DNA of 64,000 bases. It comes from M0108 sp963841065 (GTDB lineage Bacteria; Pseudomonadota; Gammaproteobacteria; Chromatiales; Chromatiaceae). The notes beneath the pieces were generated by a model, which had not been told where the DNA came from, ran no database searches, and saw nothing but the letters and a program-made list of their open reading frames with translations. Below, one piece after another: positions 8,392-16,129 of this stretch. The translations under genes and the position numbers were made by a program. The DNA lies in NCBI GenBank assembly GCA_963841065.1, contig CAWJBI010000007.1, positions 14,687-78,686 of the forward strand, written 5' to 3'. Position 1 is the stretch's first letter; each line of letters opens with the position of its first letter.

Positions 8392-8946
8392 CTAGCGTTT
8401 GCCTTCCCGTCGGGCCTTGTCCGGATTCCTCAGTAAGACGTAGACGGCCCCAGTGCCGCCATCGCGCGGTGTGGCGGAGCAAAAGGCGAGGACATCCGGA
8501 CGCAAGCGCAGCCAATAATTGACCTTACGTTTCAGGATCGGTTGGCGCTCCTCGGAGCCGTAGCCCTTACCATGGATGATGTGGGCGCAACGAACCCGGT
8601 GCTGGGTGCAATCGGCCAGGAATTCCTTGCAGAGTTGCGCGGCGAAGATGGCCGTCAGTCCATGGAGGTCCAGTTCCAGCTCTCTTGGAATGGCGCCGCG
8701 TTGGAGATCGGCCAGCACCCGCTTCTGGACGCCAGGCTTGGCGTAAAGCAGATATTCGTGGGTCTCCACCTGTGCCTCAGACAGGCTGGATGCTTCCTCG
8801 TCATCCAGTGAATCCCATGGCTGCTCAATGGGAAAGGGGGGTGGCCGGCGGCGCCAGGGTTCCGGGACCACTAGAGACAGCGGTTCCGTGTCCCGCACCT
8901 CGGCGCGGAAGAGCTGACTTTCGGCATCGGGGAGACGGTGGCTCAC
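8392..8946 (-). CDS. Smr-domain protein (SmrA/SmrB type)
   Basis: 184-residue protein with a C-terminal Smr domain, a fold of nucleases and ribosome-rescue factors. The motifs LDLHGLT (residues 92-98) and HGKGYGSEERQPILK (from 125) are the two hallmark blocks; a GGTGAVYVLLR strand ends the domain. The N-terminal 85 residues are a charged, Pro-rich extension, as in proteobacterial SmrA/SmrB. In E. coli SmrB cleaves mRNA at collided ribosomes; whether this protein does so cannot be told. It is transcribed divergently from surE and alone on the minus strand here. Confidence 0.85.
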   Translation of the reverse strand: MSHRLPDAESQLFRAEVRDTEPLSLVVPEPWRRRPPPFPIEQPWDSLDDEEASSLSEAQVETHEYLLYAKPGVQKRVLADLQRGAIPRELELDLHGLTAIFAAQLCKEFLADCTQHRVRCAHIIHGKGYGSEERQPILKRKVNYWLRLRPDVLAFCSATPRDGGTGAVYVLLRNPDKARREGKR

Positions 8947-9106
8947 GGGTAGACTCCCGGCGGACTAATAATGTCAGGAAGAGTATAGCGGATAGCCCCT
9001 GGACCATCCCCACCCAGGTTCCTCTACCAGCCCCTCGTTACGCGTAAGCGTGTTCCTGACTACCGATTCCAGTATGATGAAATCGCTTCTTCCACGGGAT
9101 TCCATC

Positions 9107-9856
9107 ATGCACATCCTCATCAGTAACGACGATGGCTATCAGTCTCCGGGTCTCCTGATTCTGGCCCAGGCCCTTGCTCCCTATGGCACGGTGATTATAG
9201 TGGCCCCGGATCGGGACCGCAGTGGGGCTAGCAATTCCCTGACCCTGATAAACCCCTTGCGCGCCCATGAGTTGGGTAATGGCCATTACTATGTGGAGGG
9301 CACTCCCACCGATTGCGTTCATCTGGCAATAACCGGCCTTTTGGACGAGGAACCGGATCTGGTGGTGGCGGGTATCAATCATGGGCCCAATCTGGGTGAT
9401 GACGTGCTCTACTCAGGAACGGTAGCGGCGGCGACCGAGGGGCGCTTTCTGGGCCTGCCGGCGATGGCGGTATCCATTGCCTCCCATAAGCCCAAGCACC
9501 TGGATACGGCGGCCCGGATAGCGGCCAATTTGGTGACCAATCTGGATCCGGATGTCTTGGGGTCCAAGCTCATCCTCAATGTCAATGTGCCAGACCTGCC
9601 ATACGATCAGTTGGCCGGTCTTAGGGCTACCCGGCTTGGCCATCGTCACAAGGCCGAACCCGCGATTCGTGCCCAAGACCCGCGTGGCCGTACCATCTAC
9701 TGGGTTGGTCCCGCGGGTCCGGAGCAGGATGCGGGTCCCGGCACGGACTTTCACGCGGTTCGCCATGGATTCGTCTCGGTCACACCTTTACAAGTGGACC
9801 TGACGCGCCATGCCCTGCTCGATCCCTTGGCAGAGTGGCTGGAGGGGTGCGCTTGA
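9107..9856 (+). CDS. surE: 5'/3'-nucleotidase SurE
   Basis: Metal-dependent nucleoside monophosphate phosphatase (survival protein E), 249 residues. The start ATG 9107 is set by the family beginning MHILISNDDGYQSPGL, where DD binds the metal. The frame opens upstream at 9050 but without conservation. Further motifs are PDRDRSGASNSLTL, VEGTPTDCVH and GINHGPNLGDDVLYSGTVAA. It is followed 10 bases later by pcm, the usual stationary-phase repair cluster (surE-pcm-rpoS). A TATGAT hexamer at 9073-9078 could be a -10 box, but I find no convincing -35. Confidence 0.96.
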   Translation: MHILISNDDGYQSPGLLILAQALAPYGTVIIVAPDRDRSGASNSLTLINPLRAHELGNGHYYVEGTPTDCVHLAITGLLDEEPDLVVAGINHGPNLGDDVLYSGTVAAATEGRFLGLPAMAVSIASHKPKHLDTAARIAANLVTNLDPDVLGSKLILNVNVPDLPYDQLAGLRATRLGHRHKAEPAIRAQDPRGRTIYWVGPAGPEQDAGPGTDFHAVRHGFVSVTPLQVDLTRHALLDPLAEWLEGCA

Positions 9857-9866
9857 GGTCGGGGAC

Positions 9867-10553
9867 ATGACCTATCCTCCTGCCGCAGATCAGGGGCGCA
9901 TGGATGATCCCGGGGTCGGCATGACCTCGCCACGCACACGGGAGCGGCTTCGCCTTCGCCTTGCGGCGGCGGGTATTGGCAATGCGGAAGTGTTGGCCAT
10001 CATGGGTCGCCTGCCGCGCCATCGCTTCGTCGACGAGGCCCTCTCTAGCCATGCCTATGAGGATTCGGCGCTGCCCATCGGCCACGGGCAGACCCTGTCC
10101 CAACCCTATATGGTGGCGCGCATGACCGAAGCCTTGCTAGAGCCGGGGCGGCCCGAATCCGTGCTCGAGATCGGCACGGGCTCGGGATTTCAGACTGCGG
10201 TGCTGGCGTCCCTGGCGCGGCGAGTCTATAGCGTCGAGCGGGTCTCTGCTCTCCTGGAATCGGCCCGTAATCGGCTACGCGACCTGCGATTGCGCAACGT
10301 ACGTCTGCTTCATGGCGACGGCGGGCTGGGCTGGACTGCATACGCTCCTTATGAAGCCATCCTGGTCACAGCTGCCCCCGAGGGTATTCCACGGGTACTG
10401 GTCAACCAGCTCGTCATTGGGGGTTGCATGGTGCTGCCCATTGGCCATGGCAGCGAGCAGGTTCTGGTACGGGTCATCCGTACAGAGTCGGGTTACCGCC
10501 ATGAGATCCTGGAGCCGGTCACCTTCGTGCCGCTCTTGAGCGGGGTGGCCTGA
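9867..10553 (+). CDS. pcm: Protein-L-isoaspartate O-methyltransferase
   Basis: SAM-dependent repair enzyme that methylates L-isoaspartyl residues in damaged proteins; 228 residues from the ATG at 9867, which has a GAGGTCGGGG sequence just upstream. In-frame ATGs at 9900 and 9921 are alternatives, because the first 15-20 residues are not conserved. Diagnostic blocks are MGRLPRHRFVDEALSSHAYE, LPIGHGQTLSQPYMVARMTE (substrate loop) and SAM motif I VLEIGTGSGFQTAVLA. It lies between surE and rpoS. The lipoprotein/amidase activator gene nlpD usually found after pcm is absent. Confidence 0.95.
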   Translation: MTYPPAADQGRMDDPGVGMTSPRTRERLRLRLAAAGIGNAEVLAIMGRLPRHRFVDEALSSHAYEDSALPIGHGQTLSQPYMVARMTEALLEPGRPESVLEIGTGSGFQTAVLASLARRVYSVERVSALLESARNRLRDLRLRNVRLLHGDGGLGWTAYAPYEAILVTAAPEGIPRVLVNQLVIGGCMVLPIGHGSEQVLVRVIRTESGYRHEILEPVTFVPLLSGVA

Positions 10554-11021
10554 ATGGTCCCATCCGGCCGCCCCTTGGTTTTGGCCAGCCTAAATTTCCA
10601 CCACGGCGCTTCCCGAAGGTTGTTTTAGCCGTGTGAGGGCCCCTGCCGATATCTGGCGCGGCCCCAACCCGTCCAGCTATTAGCCTATGGGAAATCAGGA
10701 TATCTCTGGTGCTCACCAACCGTTGCCTCTATCAAGGCCACCGGGGCGGGCGGGGATGTCCTGGCGGGTAGTGGACTCACGGGATAAGGTAACCTTATCA
10801 TTCTGAGGCATAACAAGAATTATATAAGTGCAGGCGGGGCCAATTACCCGTTGTTGGTAGCGCATGGGTATAAGAACGGCGGGAACCCCCATTCACCCAA
10901 TTGGGGCAGGGGCCGGGATGGAACTGCTGATTTTACCCGAAGGTTCGGCTAGATGGCGGGGCTTTCGACCCTTCGGCTTACCTGCTCGTGCACGCAATCC
11001 GCCCTAGAAGAGAGAGAACGC
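10554..11021. other. 468-base gene-free region between pcm and rpoS, with a 15-base palindrome
   Basis: No ORF or RNA gene is recognisable. The odd-centred palindrome ATAAGGTAACCTTAT lies at 10784-10798 and could be an operator. About 25 bases further on, an A/T-rich AATTATATAAG stretch (near 10818-10828) could hold a -10 element for rpoS, but the spacing to a -35 is poor. In E. coli the main rpoS promoter lies inside nlpD, which is missing here, so the rpoS promoter and leader are probably in this stretch (inference). Confidence 0.4.
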
Positions 11022-12038
11022 ATGGCCATTGCCGAAAATCGAGAGGAATCAGACCGGGAAGAGGAACTCGACCCCGAGGCGCTGGGCATGCCCGAGGCCG
11101 ATGAGGAGGATGTCGGCAACCTAACCCCTGTCTTCGCCGCCGATGAGAATGTGGAAGAGGCAGCGGCAGATTTTGCGCACGTATCGCGGCCATTGGCGGA
11201 GGAGTCCGACCTTGACGCGACCCGCATTTATCTTAATGAGATAGGGGCCTCCCGCTTACTAACAGCAGAGGAGGAGGTGCGTCTGGCCCGCCTGGCCCAA
11301 GTTGGTGACAATCTGGCCCGCCAGAATATGATTGTCAGTAACCTGCGGCTGGTGGTCAAGATCGCGCGCCGCTATCTCTATCGTGGTCTACCCCTACTGG
11401 ATCTCATCGAGGAAGGAAACTTGGGTCTCATCCGTGCCGTGGAGAAGTTCGACCCGGAACGGGGCTTTCGCTTTTCGACCTATGCCACCTGGTGGATCCG
11501 CCAGACTATCGAGCGGGCCATCATGAACCAGACCCGCACGGTGCGGCTGCCGATCCATGTGGTCAAGGAGATCAACGTTTATCTGCGGGCGGCTCGCCTG
11601 CTGGGCCAGCGACTGGATCACGAACCCAGTGCCGAGGAGGTTGCGGAACTCCTCGGCAGGCCCATTGGCGAGGTGAAGCGCCTGCTCTGCCTTAACGAAC
11701 ACATCGCTTCGGTGGATAGCCCCTTGGGTAAGGATGCCGAGAAGCCCTTGGTGGATTTGCTCCAGGACGAAGATGCCGACGACCCCGCCGACTGCATCCA
11801 GGACCGTGAAGCTCAAGTATACCTCGATAACTGGCTGACCAAACTTACCAACAAGCAACGCGAGGTCATTGAGCGTCGCTTTGGCATCCATGGCTACGAG
11901 AACAGCACGCTGGAAAAAGTGGCCGAGGAATTGGGCGTAACCCGCGAGCGAGTCCGTCAGATCCAGATGGATGCCCTGCGTCGTCTGCGTGATATCTTGG
12001 AGAAGGAGGGTTTCTCCCTGGAGGCCTTCTTCAAATGA
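11022..12038 (+). CDS. rpoS: RNA polymerase sigma factor RpoS
   Basis: Stationary-phase/general stress sigma factor of the sigma-70 family, 338 residues from ATG 11022, which follows AGAGAGAACGC. The frame opens at 10953 but the extra part is not conserved. It has an acidic N-terminus (residues 1-50). Region 1.2/2 follows (DATRIYLNEIGASRLLTAEE; NLRLVVKIARRYLYRGLPL; FSTYATWWIRQTIERA). Region 3 follows, then region 4 with a helix-turn-helix (TLEKVAEELGVTRERVRQIQ). The length and MNQTRTVRLPIHVVKEIN favour RpoS over RpoD or RpoH, as does its place after surE-pcm. Regulation probably includes the long upstream leader. Confidence 0.94.
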   Translation: MAIAENREESDREEELDPEALGMPEADEEDVGNLTPVFAADENVEEAAADFAHVSRPLAEESDLDATRIYLNEIGASRLLTAEEEVRLARLAQVGDNLARQNMIVSNLRLVVKIARRYLYRGLPLLDLIEEGNLGLIRAVEKFDPERGFRFSTYATWWIRQTIERAIMNQTRTVRLPIHVVKEINVYLRAARLLGQRLDHEPSAEEVAELLGRPIGEVKRLLCLNEHIASVDSPLGKDAEKPLVDLLQDEDADDPADCIQDREAQVYLDNWLTKLTNKQREVIERRFGIHGYENSTLEKVAEELGVTRERVRQIQMDALRRLRDILEKEGFSLEAFFK

Positions 12039-12143
12039 ACTAGTCTGGCGTTGCCGGCCAGTCTCCGATAGGCTTTCCCATGCCATTCCCTTGAATAACC
12101 CAGGGCCCTTCTCCCATTCCGCTTTCCCAGCCCTCCTCCTGAC

Positions 12144-12157
12144 CTGACCTAGATCAA
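12144..12157 (+). promoter_or_regulatory. FNR/Anr-like half-conserved site upstream of ccoN
   Basis: CTGAC-CTAG-ATCAA against the FNR consensus TTGAT-N4-ATCAA: the right half is perfect, the left matches 3 of 5. Genes for cbb3 oxidases are commonly FNR/Anr-regulated. No convincing -10 lies exactly 41.5 bases downstream, so the match is suggestive only. Confidence 0.45.
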
Positions 12158-12206
12158 AGAAAAGTGAGTGATCTGCTCTAAGTCGGGGTAAGCCGCCCTC
12201 CTGACC

Positions 12207-12235
12207 TTGACATTCAAGTGTTCATACTTTGTTAT
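12207..12235 (+). promoter_or_regulatory. Probable sigma-70 promoter of ccoNOQP
   Basis: Perfect TTGACA at 12207-12212, a 17-base spacer, then TGTTAT at 12230-12235 (4 of 6 to TATAAT). This gives a leader of about 90 bases to the ccoN ATG at 12332. The FNR-like site lies about 90 bases upstream of the predicted start point. Confidence 0.55.
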
Positions 12236-12331
12236 AGCCTCAGGTTATGCCAAGGACCAAAGGCGTGGCGATCAATGCGGCAGGGAATTGGCATATCTAC
12301 ATTGTTTATGCAGTCATTTCGGGGAGGTTTT

Positions 12332-13765
12332 ATGGAAACTGGACTCGAACAGAAGTACAACTTTGACGTTGTACGATGGTTCACGGTAATGGCGGTCATC
12401 TACCTGGTGGTAGGGGCGGCTGTAGGCGTTTACATCGCGTCGGAATTGGCCTGGCCATTTCTTAATTTCGATATCCCTTACCTGACCTTTGGACGTCTGC
12501 GTCCGGTCCATACCAACGCGGTGATCTTCGCCTTCGGTGGCTGCGCCCTCATGGCCACTGCCTTCTACACGGTCCAGCGCACCAGTGGCGTGCGCCTCTG
12601 GAGCGACAAGCTAGCCTGGTTCGTCTTCTGGGGCTGGAATCTCATCATCGTCTCCGCCGTCATCACCCTGCCCTTGGGCATCACCCAGTCCAAGGAGTAC
12701 GCCGAGCTGGAGTGGCCCATCGACATCCTGATTGCCGTGGTCTGGCTAGCCTTCTCCTTCAACTTCATTATGACCCTCGCCATCCGCAAGACCTCGCACA
12801 TCTATGTGTCGAACTGGTTCTTCCTGGGCATGATGGTGATGATCACCTACCTGCATGTGGTCAACAGCCTGGCTATCCCGGTGGGTATCTTCAAGTCCTA
12901 TTCCGTTTTCTCCGGCACCCAGGACGCCATGATCCAGTGGTGGTGGGGCCACAACGCCGTGGGCTTTTATCTGACCGCCGGCTTCCTCGGCATGATGTAC
13001 TACTTCGTGCCCAAGCAGGCCAATCGTCCCGTCTACTCCTATCGCCTCTCCGTCATCCACTTCTGGGCTCTGATGTTCGGCTATGTCTGGCTGGGCGCCC
13101 ATCACCTCCAGTACACCGCCCTCCCGGACTGGACCGGCTCCCTGGGCGCCGCCGTCTCCATCGCCATGATCATCCCCTCCTGGGGTGGTGCGGTGAATGG
13201 CATGATGACCCTCTCCGGTGCCTGGGATAAGCTGCGTACCGACTATGTCCTGCGCTTCCTGATCGTTGCCCTGGCCTTCTATGCCATGTCCACCTTCGAG
13301 GGCCCGGTCATGTCCCTGAAGACCGTCAACGCCCTCTCCCACTACACCGACTGGACCGTCGGCCACGTGCATTCCGGTGCCCTCGGCTGGGTGGCTGGCG
13401 TCGCCATCGGCTCCATCTACCACCTCATGACCCGTCTCTGGCACACCGAGATGTTCTCCGAGAAGCTGGTGAACTTCCACTTCTGGGCCCTGACCATCGG
13501 TACCGTGGTCTATATCGTCGCCATGTGGGTGTCGGGCATCATGCAGGGTTTGATGTGGCGTGCCTTTGATGAATACGGCGCTCTGGCCTACACCTTTGTG
13601 GAGACCGTGGATGCCATGCACCCCTACTACGCCATGCGCGCGGTGGGCGGTGGCATCTTCCTCTTCGGCGCCATCGTCATGCTCTTCAACGTGCTGATGA
13701 CCGTTCGCAAGTCCGCCACCAGCGGTAGCTTGCAGAAGGCCCGTCTCGCGGCTGCTTCCGCCTGA
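12332..13765 (+). CDS. ccoN: cbb3-type cytochrome c oxidase subunit I
   Basis: Catalytic haem-copper subunit of the high-affinity cbb3 terminal oxidase in the inner membrane, 477 residues with about 12 TM segments. The start ATG 12332 (METGLEQKYNFDVVRWFTVM) has a strong GGGGAGG site; the frame extends upstream to 12218 without conservation. The haem/CuB ligand His residues are in RPVHTNAVIF, WWWGHNAVGFYL, GAHHLQYTALPDW and WTVGHVHSGALGWV. It heads a complete ccoN-O-Q-P cluster, and the maturation genes ccoG-H-I-S follow. No haem-ligand loss is seen. Confidence 0.97.
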   Translation: METGLEQKYNFDVVRWFTVMAVIYLVVGAAVGVYIASELAWPFLNFDIPYLTFGRLRPVHTNAVIFAFGGCALMATAFYTVQRTSGVRLWSDKLAWFVFWGWNLIIVSAVITLPLGITQSKEYAELEWPIDILIAVVWLAFSFNFIMTLAIRKTSHIYVSNWFFLGMMVMITYLHVVNSLAIPVGIFKSYSVFSGTQDAMIQWWWGHNAVGFYLTAGFLGMMYYFVPKQANRPVYSYRLSVIHFWALMFGYVWLGAHHLQYTALPDWTGSLGAAVSIAMIIPSWGGAVNGMMTLSGAWDKLRTDYVLRFLIVALAFYAMSTFEGPVMSLKTVNALSHYTDWTVGHVHSGALGWVAGVAIGSIYHLMTRLWHTEMFSEKLVNFHFWALTIGTVVYIVAMWVSGIMQGLMWRAFDEYGALAYTFVETVDAMHPYYAMRAVGGGIFLFGAIVMLFNVLMTVRKSATSGSLQKARLAAASA

Positions 13766-13783
13766 TCACCCGAGGTAAGACAC

Positions 13784-14525
13784 ATGGCTGAAAACACACC
13801 ACCCAAGGGCTTTCAGGACCGCCTGGAGCGGAATATCTGGGCCCTGCTCATCGTTGTCGCGCTCGTCCTCTCCGTGGGCGGTCTGGTCGAGATCGTGCCT
13901 CTCTTCTATCTGAAGAATACGATGGAGTACAACCGCTATCCCGAGATCGTCTGGAGCAAGGTTGGCCAGGAGGCCATCGTTGCCGCCGATGCTGGCGTTC
14001 TGAAGGCGAACTGGAAACCCGGTGATGGCATGCGTCCCTACACCGCCCTGGAATTGGCGGGCCGAGATATCTATCAACGCGAGGGTTGCTACACTTGCCA
14101 CTCGCAGATGATCCGCCCCTTCCGTGACGAAAAAGAGCGTTATGGCCATTACTCCCTGGCCTCCGAGTCGATGTTCGACCATCCCTTCCAGTGGGGCTCC
14201 AAGCGCACCGGGCCAGACCTGGCCCGGGTTGGCGGCAAGTACTCGGACGACTGGCAACGGTCCCATCTGCGCAGACCTCAGGCGCTCGTTCCGGAATCCG
14301 TCATGCCGGCTTATCCCTGGTTGGATAAGGCCTCGCCGGATGCCGCCAGCTATCCAGGCCCATATGGGCGGGCTGCGCATCATCGGCGTTCCTTACACCG
14401 ATGCGGATATAGCGGCGGCCCCGGCCCTGCTCCAGGGTAAGACCGAAATGGACGCCGTGGTGGCCTACCTGCAGGTGCTGGGTACCATGGTGAAGCTTGA
14501 CGAGGGCAAGGTCTATCGTGACTAG
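13784..14525 (+). CDS. ccoO: cbb3-type cytochrome c oxidase subunit II (frame broken by one extra base)
   Basis: Membrane-anchored mono-haem cytochrome c subunit. It has one N-terminal TM helix (about residues 17-42) and the haem site CYTCH at 102-106, followed by QMIRPFRDEKERYGHYSLA. The frame is normal to DAAS at 14350. The rest of the protein (IQAHMGGLRIIGVPYTDADI through YLQVLGTMVKLDEGKVYRD) is in the next frame. Removing the T at 14351 restores DAASIQAHMGGLRII and a full CcoO of about 246 residues ending at the TAG 14523-14525. The stop overlaps the ccoQ GTG start. Sequencing insertion is the simplest explanation. Confidence 0.9.
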
Positions 14526-14733
14526 TCTGAGCGAGTATTTCCATACCGATTGGGCGGCAATGACCACCAACGACTGGATCGGTACGATACTGACGGTGGT
14601 CATCTTCGTTGCCATGGTGGTGGCTTACTTCCAGGTATTTCGTCCCAAGAACAAGGACAAGCTCGAGGCTAATCGCTTCATCCTGTTCGAAGAGGACAAT
14701 AAAGAGAGCGGAGAAAAAAATGGCGGGACCTAA
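14518..14733 (+). CDS. ccoQ: cbb3-type cytochrome c oxidase subunit IV
   Basis: Small single-TM subunit that in other organisms stabilises the cbb3 complex. From GTG 14518 it has 71 residues (MTSLSEYFHTDWAAMTTNDW). The TM helix is WIGTILTVVIFVAMVVAYFQ, with a charged cytoplasmic tail (KNKDKLEANRFILFEEDNKE). The GTG overlaps the end of ccoO by 8 bases, typical of coupling. ATG 14560 (MTTNDWIG) is an alternative start. The 3' end overlaps the ccoP start at 14720. Sequence is weakly conserved in this family, so position carries much of the evidence. Confidence 0.85.
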   Translation: MTSLSEYFHTDWAAMTTNDWIGTILTVVIFVAMVVAYFQVFRPKNKDKLEANRFILFEEDNKESGEKNGGT

Positions 14734-15625
14734 TCCCTTTCCCGGTGAGAACAATACCGGTCATTTCTGGGACGATAACCTGCGGGAGCTGAACAATCCC
14801 CCCCCGAGTTGGTGGATGATCGGCTTCTGGGCGTCGATTGCCTGGGTGGTGGGCTATTTCATCCTCTACCCCTCCTGGCCCATGCCCTATCAACCTCAGG
14901 AAGGTGAGGGCTTTACCAAGGGCGTTATCGGCTGGACCCAGATCAAGGAGTACGAGGAGGGCGTCCAGCAACTCCAGGAAATGCGAGCCCAGTACGAGGA
15001 AAAAATCGCCGCGATGACGGCCGAGCAGATCCTGGCGGATCCTGGCATGACCCAGTACACCCTGGCCTCCGCCAAGGTGCTGTTTGGTGACAATTGCTCT
15101 GCTTGCCACGGCAGTGGCGGTCAGGGCAATCCCGGTTACCCGGTCTTGGTGGACGACGATTGGCTTTATGGCGGCTCCCTGGCCAAGCTCCAGGAGTCCT
15201 TGGCCTACGGTCGCAAGGGCGCCATGACGGCACACAAGGATATCCTGACACCGGCCGAGGTCGATGCCCTGGCAAAGTTCGTGGTTGACCTCAGTGAGGG
15301 CAAGGCTACGGATCAAGGCTGGGCCTTGTTTAACGACAAGGGGTGCACCGCCTGCCATGGACCCAAGGGTAATGGGGTCCTGGCGGAATTACCGGGGGGC
15401 GAGATCGTGACCGTTGGCGCCGCCAACCTAACCGATGGTATCTGGCGCTTCGAGCCGGGTGGCCTGGAGAGCGCCAAGCACACCATTCTCTATGGTGTTA
15501 ACCAGGCTGGCGTGGAGGGCACCCGTGAGGCGGTCATGCCGGCCTTCGCCGATACGGGCAAGTTGAATCCCTTGCAGATCAAAAAGCTGGTGGTTTATGT
15601 CCATGAGTTGGGCGGCGGCAAATAG
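14720..15625 (+). CDS. ccoP: cbb3-type cytochrome c oxidase subunit III (di-haem cytochrome c)
   Basis: Di-haem electron-entry subunit, 301 residues. The start ATG 14720 gives MAGPNPFPGENNTGHFWDDN, the family N-terminus (the frame opens at 14609 inside ccoQ, without conservation). One TM helix lies at about residues 33-50. Haem sites are CSACH at 126-130 and CTACH at 209-213. Axial Met candidates lie after each (AMTAHKDIL, AVMPAFADTGKLN). It overlaps ccoQ by 14 bases in another frame. A strong SD (GGAGAAAAAA) lies at the start. Confidence 0.96.
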   Translation: MAGPNPFPGENNTGHFWDDNLRELNNPPPSWWMIGFWASIAWVVGYFILYPSWPMPYQPQEGEGFTKGVIGWTQIKEYEEGVQQLQEMRAQYEEKIAAMTAEQILADPGMTQYTLASAKVLFGDNCSACHGSGGQGNPGYPVLVDDDWLYGGSLAKLQESLAYGRKGAMTAHKDILTPAEVDALAKFVVDLSEGKATDQGWALFNDKGCTACHGPKGNGVLAELPGGEIVTVGAANLTDGIWRFEPGGLESAKHTILYGVNQAGVEGTREAVMPAFADTGKLNPLQIKKLVVYVHELGGGK

Positions 15626-15694
15626 TCAGGGCGAGGGGCGAGGGATGGTTCCTGGGTCCCTCGTCGCCAACCTCTCCATACGGAGGAGCGCATC

Positions 15695-15859
15695 GTGAGT
15701 TTTTTCAGTAACATGATGAATTGGGATCCAGTCATGTGGATGTCCATCCTGATGGTGATCATCGCCATCGTCATCATTATCTACCTGGGTTTCAAGGTGA
15801 AGGCCCTGATGGACAAGGATGCCGAGGCGCACAAGAAGGAGGGGCACAGGAAGAGTTAG
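15695..15859 (+). CDS. Small single-pass membrane protein downstream of ccoP (DUF3149-like)
   Basis: A 54-residue ORF from GTG 15695 to TAG 15859, with an excellent CGGAGGAGCG ribosome-binding site. It reads MSFFSNMMNWDPVMWMSILM, then VIIAIVIIIYLGFKVKALMD and a Lys/Glu-rich tail (KDAEAHKKEGHRKS). One TM helix covers about residues 13-32. Size and layout resemble the DUF3149 small membrane proteins seen near respiratory genes, but this is by eye only. It follows ccoP by 69 bases and is closed by a hairpin at 15886. It may be an extra small subunit or assembly helper of the oxidase (inference). Confidence 0.7.
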   Translation: MSFFSNMMNWDPVMWMSILMVIIAIVIIIYLGFKVKALMDKDAEAHKKEGHRKS

Positions 15860-15885
15860 CGAATCCTGGGCTTGAAAGGGTGGGT

Positions 15886-15912
15886 AAAAGGGGGGCATTT
15901 GTCCCCCTTTTG
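15886..15912 (+). terminator. Terminator-like hairpin after the ccoNOQP unit
   Basis: AAAAGGGGG (15886-15894) pairs with CCCCCTTTT (15903-15911), a 9-bp stem with a short loop, followed by GCTTTC rather than a long T run. It separates the structural genes from ccoG. Confidence 0.6.
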
Positions 15913-16000
15913 CTTTCAGGCCTTGGGGAAATCCTGGGTACGAAGGCCTTGCACGGCGCCCTGAGACAGTCCAAATGCAGGGTAAACCGCTGGGATATAA

Positions 16001-16014
16001 TTGCGTTTGCGCAA
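16001..16014 (+). promoter_or_regulatory. Perfect inverted repeat TTGCG-N4-CGCAA upstream of ccoG (CRP/FNR-type geometry)
   Basis: TTGCGTTTGCGCAA has the same 5-4-5 architecture as the FNR box (TTGAT-N4-ATCAA). A TATAAT hexamer overlaps its left edge (15996-16001). A TCTAAA hexamer at 16035-16040 would place the repeat about 40 bases upstream of a start point, the class II activator position. Either an operator over a -10 or an activator site is possible; the binding protein is unknown. Confidence 0.5.
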
Positions 16015-16129
16015 TGCCGAAATGATCCATTTCATCTAAATTTTCAGCGTTCGCATCAGGTACGACCGGCCCGTCCTCCCGACACCCGGCGACCCTGCCT
16101 GCAATGGCAACACCTTGGGAGAGGGTTCA

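Noticed and set aside
9050..9106. Upstream in-frame extension of surE
   Set aside because: The extra 19 residues precede the universal MHILISNDDGY start and have no conservation.
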